NCBI GenBank assembly: GCA_045114665.1 | Contig: JBGUKW010000012.1 | Coordinates: 1 to 8,256 of the forward strand | Source of the DNA: CADAWZ01 sp045114665 | Lineage (GTDB): Bacteria; Vulcanimicrobiota; CADAWZ01 | DNA length: 8,256 bases | Direction of reading: 5' to 3' | Shown here: positions 5,587-8,256 of the stretch, in pieces | Layout: every line of letters begins with the position of its first letter | How positions within the stretch are numbered: position 1 is the stretch's first letter | Notes under the pieces: generated by a model | Databases searched by the model: none | Told to the model about the DNA's origin: nothing | The model's input: only the letters and a program-made list of their open reading frames with translations | Program-made: the position numbers and the translations under genes

Positions 5587-5802
5587 ATGGACAATAAAGA
5601 TTTATTGATCGAACATCTTCAAAAAGAAAATGATGATTTGCGAGTTGAGCTTCAAAATCTAAAAGAAGAAAATAGTAAACTTCGTCTTGAAAATGATAGG
5701 CTTAGAAAACATGTAACGACTAAGTTGGTCGAGACTGGAAATCAGTTATTTTCTATGCTTGGATATAAGCAGATAGATATTAATGATATAATTAAACAAT
5801 AA
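5587..5802 (+). CDS. Leucine-zipper microprotein, second copy
   Basis: This is a paralogue of the preceding gene, 71 residues from the ATG at 5587. The first 36 residues are nearly the same (MDNKDLLI, LQKENDDLR, KLRLEN shared), and the DNA is almost identical over long runs, indicating a recent tandem duplication. The zipper is stronger here: d positions Leu11, Leu18, Leu25, Leu32 and Leu39, with Asn at a positions 15, 29 and 36. After about residue 40 the sequence (TTKLVETGNQLFSMLGYKQIDINDIIKQ) has nothing in common with the first copy, so the pair shares a dimer module but differs in tail. Function is unknown. An in-frame ATG at 5572 would add five residues but lacks a ribosome binding site. 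Confidence 0.82.
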   Translation: MDNKDLLIEHLQKENDDLRVELQNLKEENSKLRLENDRLRKHVTTKLVETGNQLFSMLGYKQIDINDIIKQ

Positions 5803-5805
5803 GTG

Positions 5806-5834
5806 CAAAAATCAGCTTTTTGAGGTTGTTTTTT
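5806..5834 (+). terminator. Weak candidate terminator after the zipper genes
   Basis: caaaaa (5806-5811) pairs with tttttg (5817-5822) around a 5-base loop, and a T-run (ttgtttttt) follows at 5826-5834. The stem is nearly all A-T, so this is only a possible terminator between the zipper pair and the second DUF6273 gene. Confidence 0.35.
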
Positions 5835-5894
5835 ATCATTTAGTCAGTGTTTTTGAAAAAAAATTAGATTTAGGAAAATAGAATTGGAGTATTT

Positions 5895-6434
5895 ATGGAA
5901 ATACAAGATACAATAAGAAATGCAAAAGTAGGTGATTATGTAAAATTTGGCAATTATCCTCAGACTTCAAATGGTGGAGTTCAACCTATTGAATGGCAGG
6001 TATTGTCAAAAGAAAATAATCAAGTTCTTGTGATTTCTCTTTATGGACTTGAAGCAAGGCGTTTTGATAGTAGCTCAAATGATTGGTGGAATAGTGAAAT
6101 TATCGAATGGCTTAACAAAGATTTTAACAATGAAGCCTTTAATGAAGAAGAGAAGAAATATATAGGTAGAAAGTTTTTGTTGAGTAAGGGAGAAGCTGAT
6201 GAATATTTTTCTAATAATGAATTAAGAAAGTGCAAAGCAACTAAATATGCTGTTAAAAATGGTGCTTTTATAGATGATAATGGCTTTACTTGTTGGTGGT
6301 TGCGTTCTTCTTTTGGTGGTTTTCCTTATAGTCGTTATCATGTAGATTATGTTCTTAGTGATGGCAATTTCAGTCACTATTCTGCTGACTATTCTAGTGG
6401 TGTTGTCCGCCCAGTTTTGTGGATAAATCTTTAA
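5895..6434 (+). CDS. Second DUF6273/C-type-lectin-like protein with VR-like C-terminus
   Basis: This 179-residue protein is essentially the lectin-like domain alone. It matches residues 196-377 of the DGR target protein along its whole length (AKVGDYVKFGNYPQTSNG, PIEWQVLS, WWLRS, closing LWINL), and the DNA at 5927-6008 is close to identical with 1686-1773, so the two genes share a duplicated module. The helical N-terminal domain of the larger protein is missing. The ATG at 5895 follows GGAG at 5886-5889. There is no signal peptide. Residues 136-171 have the make-up of a diversified region: Tyr, Ser, Gly, His and Phe rich, nearly all NNY codons. It could be a second DGR target, an accessory copy, or a retired target; the ligand is unknown. 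Confidence 0.87.
   Translation: MEIQDTIRNAKVGDYVKFGNYPQTSNGGVQPIEWQVLSKENNQVLVISLYGLEARRFDSSSNDWWNSEIIEWLNKDFNNEAFNEEEKKYIGRKFLLSKGEADEYFSNNELRKCKATKYAVKNGAFIDDNGFTCWWLRSSFGGFPYSRYHVDYVLSDGNFSHYSADYSSGVVRPVLWINL
6297..6413 (+). repeat. VR-like segment not matched by the local template
   Basis: The segment begins at the second Trp of CWWLRS and runs to the RP of VVRPVLWINL, the same place as VR in the target gene. Of the 36 codons between Trp135 and Arg172, 34 end in T or C, as expected if many arose from AAY codons. It does not derive from the TR at 2799-2915: there are differences at non-A bases even in the shared framework (ctt/ttg, cct/tct), two more codons lie between Trp and Arg-Pro than expected from a gapless match, and the 11-base GC block is replaced by gtccgccca. 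No homing hairpin is seen after the gene. Confidence 0.5.
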
Positions 6435-6701
6435 TATTTTTTTTGAGGAGAGTGTGAATAATCTTTTTCAGACTTGTATCTTTTTTCAAATATATCTCTC
6501 AAAATATGTGTTCTATTTCAACTGTTTTTATCTTCTTTAGTCGCTCAAATATACTTTGGCGAACCACTGAATAAAAAAAATATAATAACTAAAATTAATA
6601 AAAAACATAAAATTCTGAAAATTGCTTAATCATAAAAACTATTTGCCTTAATATTTTTCATAACATACTCAGAATTAAGAAAAAATGGAGAGTTAAAAAA
6701 T

Positions 6702-8256
6702 ATGTTACCTGAGATTTTAGCACCAGCTGGAAATGCAGAATCTTTTTTATGTGCTGTTGAGGCAGGGGCTGATGCTGTTTACGCAGGAGTTTCTGCTTTT
6801 AATGCGAGGATGAGGGCTAAAAATTTTGATTTTTCCGATCTTGCAATAATGACTGATTATGCACATAGAAATAATGTACAAGTGCATGTTCCTTTTAATA
6901 TTTTGATAAAACAAGATGAACTAAATTCAGCTTTGGAAGCGATAAATAAGATTGTTCAAGCAAAAGTTGATGCTTTCATCATACAAGATCTCGCTGTTTT
7001 GAAATTGTTAAAAACATATTTTCCAAAGATAAAAATTCATGCGAGTACACAAATGGCCATTCACAATTCTGCAGGGGCTTTAATTCTCGAGGATTTGGGC
7101 TTTGATAGAGTCGTTTTGGCAAGGGAACTTTCTGCCGAAGAGATAGAAACAATAAAGAAGAGAACGAAACTTGAAATAGAAGTATTTGTCCACGGTGCAT
7201 TGTGTTTTTCATTTTCTGGAATGTGTCTTGCTAGTTCTTGCATTGGTGGAGGAAGTGGAAATAGGGGACTTTGTGCTCAACCTTGTAGAAGGCTTTGGGA
7301 AAATAGGGGAATAGAAAAATATTTTTTTTCTGATTGTGATTTGGATGCATCTCGTTTTGTCGAGTTTTTTAAGAAAAATAAGATTGATTCCCTGAAAATA
7401 GAAGGACGAATGAAAAGCCTTGAATATACTTCAAGAGCAGTTTCTTTTTGGAAATCACTTGTTACGGGTCAACCTCTTCCTGAGCCTGAAAATTTTTCAA
7501 GAAAAAAGACCGATTATTATATTTCAGGTGGAAAAGGAGCTATAATTAATTCCTCTTTAGCCCCAAGTGTTGGACAATTTGCAGGATTTGCCAAGAAATC
7601 GAATGAAATTATAAATATAACAAAATTAGAAAATCCCATTTGTGAGGGTGATATGGTTCGTCTCATAGGAAAAGGAGATAAAGAAAAATTATCACTTCGA
7701 ATAACTGAATTGAGTTATAACAATAATTTGGTTTCAAGGATAGAAAAAGGGCATTCCTGTTCCTTTAAATGTGCTGAAAAAATTGATGAAAATGATTTTT
7801 TAAAAGTCTATATTTCGGGACGACCTGTCTTTAAATCTTCTGATATAAGTAGAAAATTAAAAAAGATTTATGCGACTTCTAAGAGATTTAATCCAATAAC
7901 GAGAAAATTTAAAAATTTGTTTGAAGAATTTAATAAAAATTCTTCATTAAAAGTTAAAAAAAATAAAAATCATCTTTTATTTGTAAAAGTTGCAAATTTG
8001 GATAAAATCGAACAGTTAAAAAAATTGAATCCTGATTACATAATAACTCGATTTGATCCAGCAATAACACCTGAAAAATTTAAAAAGAAACTTGCAAATT
8101 TTCCTTTCTCAAAGATAATATTTGCTCCAAATATTTTTATTCCTGAGCAGGATTTAAAATTTGTCTCACAAGCTATAAGTAAATATTTTAATGTTGGATT
8201 TAAAAATTGGTATGCGGAAAATATTGGACATTTGAGCATAATCCCAAAAAACTCAT
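6702..8256 (+). CDS. Peptidase U32 family protein, 3' end cut by window
   Basis: The gene runs open from the ATG at 6702 to the window edge, 518 codons so far. GGAG at 6687-6690 precedes the start by 11 bases. It opens LPEILAPAGNAESFLCAVEAGADAVYAG, the typical U32 N-terminus of a TIM-barrel-like domain. The family signature ExFxxGxxCxxxxGxC is at 160-175 (EVFVHGALCFSFSGMC), and IDSLKIEGRMKS follows later. Cysteines at 168, 175, 191 and possibly 212 are placed like the iron-sulfur cluster ligands of characterised members (UbiU/UbiV, RlhA, TrhP), which act in rRNA or tRNA hydroxylation or ubiquinone synthesis rather than as proven proteases. The length and the region after about residue 265 suit the longer RlhA-like/DUF3656 type. 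It is probably chromosomal housekeeping and marks the end of the accessory region. The gap before it (6435-6701) holds nothing I can name. Confidence 0.93.
   Translation, partial: MLPEILAPAGNAESFLCAVEAGADAVYAGVSAFNARMRAKNFDFSDLAIMTDYAHRNNVQVHVPFNILIKQDELNSALEAINKIVQAKVDAFIIQDLAVLKLLKTYFPKIKIHASTQMAIHNSAGALILEDLGFDRVVLARELSAEEIETIKKRTKLEIEVFVHGALCFSFSGMCLASSCIGGGSGNRGLCAQPCRRLWENRGIEKYFFSDCDLDASRFVEFFKKNKIDSLKIEGRMKSLEYTSRAVSFWKSLVTGQPLPEPENFSRKKTDYYISGGKGAIINSSLAPSVGQFAGFAKKSNEIINITKLENPICEGDMVRLIGKGDKEKLSLRITELSYNNNLVSRIEKGHSCSFKCAEKIDENDFLKVYISGRPVFKSSDISRKLKKIYATSKRFNPITRKFKNLFEEFNKNSSLKVKKNKNHLLFVKVANLDKIEQLKKLNPDYIITRFDPAITPEKFKKKLANFPFSKIIFAPNIFIPEQDLKFVSQAISKYFNVGFKNWYAENIGHLSIIPKNS

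Noticed and set aside
6435..6701. Possible second TR or homing hairpin after the second DUF6273 gene
   Set aside because: No AAY-rich copy of 6297-6413 and no GC-rich stem is present; only a short AT-rich TTTTGAG/CTCTCAAAA match is seen.
6979..7243. Antisense reading frames inside the U32 gene
   Set aside because: They are shadows of a clearly coding + strand gene with the full U32 signature.

Overview
The window is AT-rich, low-GC bacterial DNA (by eye about one third GC). All supported genes lie on the + strand, and most have good AGGAG-like ribosome binding sites. The gene content would suit a gut- or oral-type spirochaete such as Treponema or a low-GC clostridial relative: DUF6273-type variable proteins, a U32 peptidase-family protein and an Avd/RT retroelement. 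There is no rRNA or other marker here to decide, so the assignment is tentative.

The centre of the window (about 1096-4517) is a complete diversity-generating retroelement (DGR) in the order target gene, avd, template repeat, reverse transcriptase. This is the order known from the Bordetella phage BPP-1 DGR. The target gene (1096-2229) ends in a C-type-lectin-like/DUF6273 domain whose last codons form the variable repeat VR (2098-2214). A 117-base template repeat TR (2799-2915) matches VR without gaps at an offset of 701 bases. From 2799 to 2911 there are 14 differences, and every one falls on an adenine of TR. That is the signature of adenine-specific mutagenic retrohoming. A GC-rich block ends both repeats (candidate IMH/IMH*). 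Candidate target-site hairpins follow VR, and a string of hairpins follows TR, where the DGR RNA spacer should be. Between that spacer and the RT gene are two further nested inverted-repeat elements that share a 13-base motif; I cannot assign them.

Downstream (4636-6434) are a small alpha/beta hydrolase, two tandem paralogous leucine-zipper microproteins behind an extended -10 promoter, and a second DUF6273 gene (5895-6434). The C-terminus of this second gene looks like a diversified VR: 34 of 36 codons end in T or C, and it is rich in Tyr, Ser and Gly. It does not match the local TR, so it may be the target of another template elsewhere in the genome or a retired target.

At the left edge is the 3' part of an unrecognised protein with a glycine-zipper-like stretch, followed by a 229-base palindromic repeat of MITE/REP type (816-1044). 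At the right edge is the 5' part of a U32-family gene (6702 onward, cut by the window end), probably ordinary chromosomal housekeeping. The region therefore reads as a chromosomal accessory island built around a DGR.
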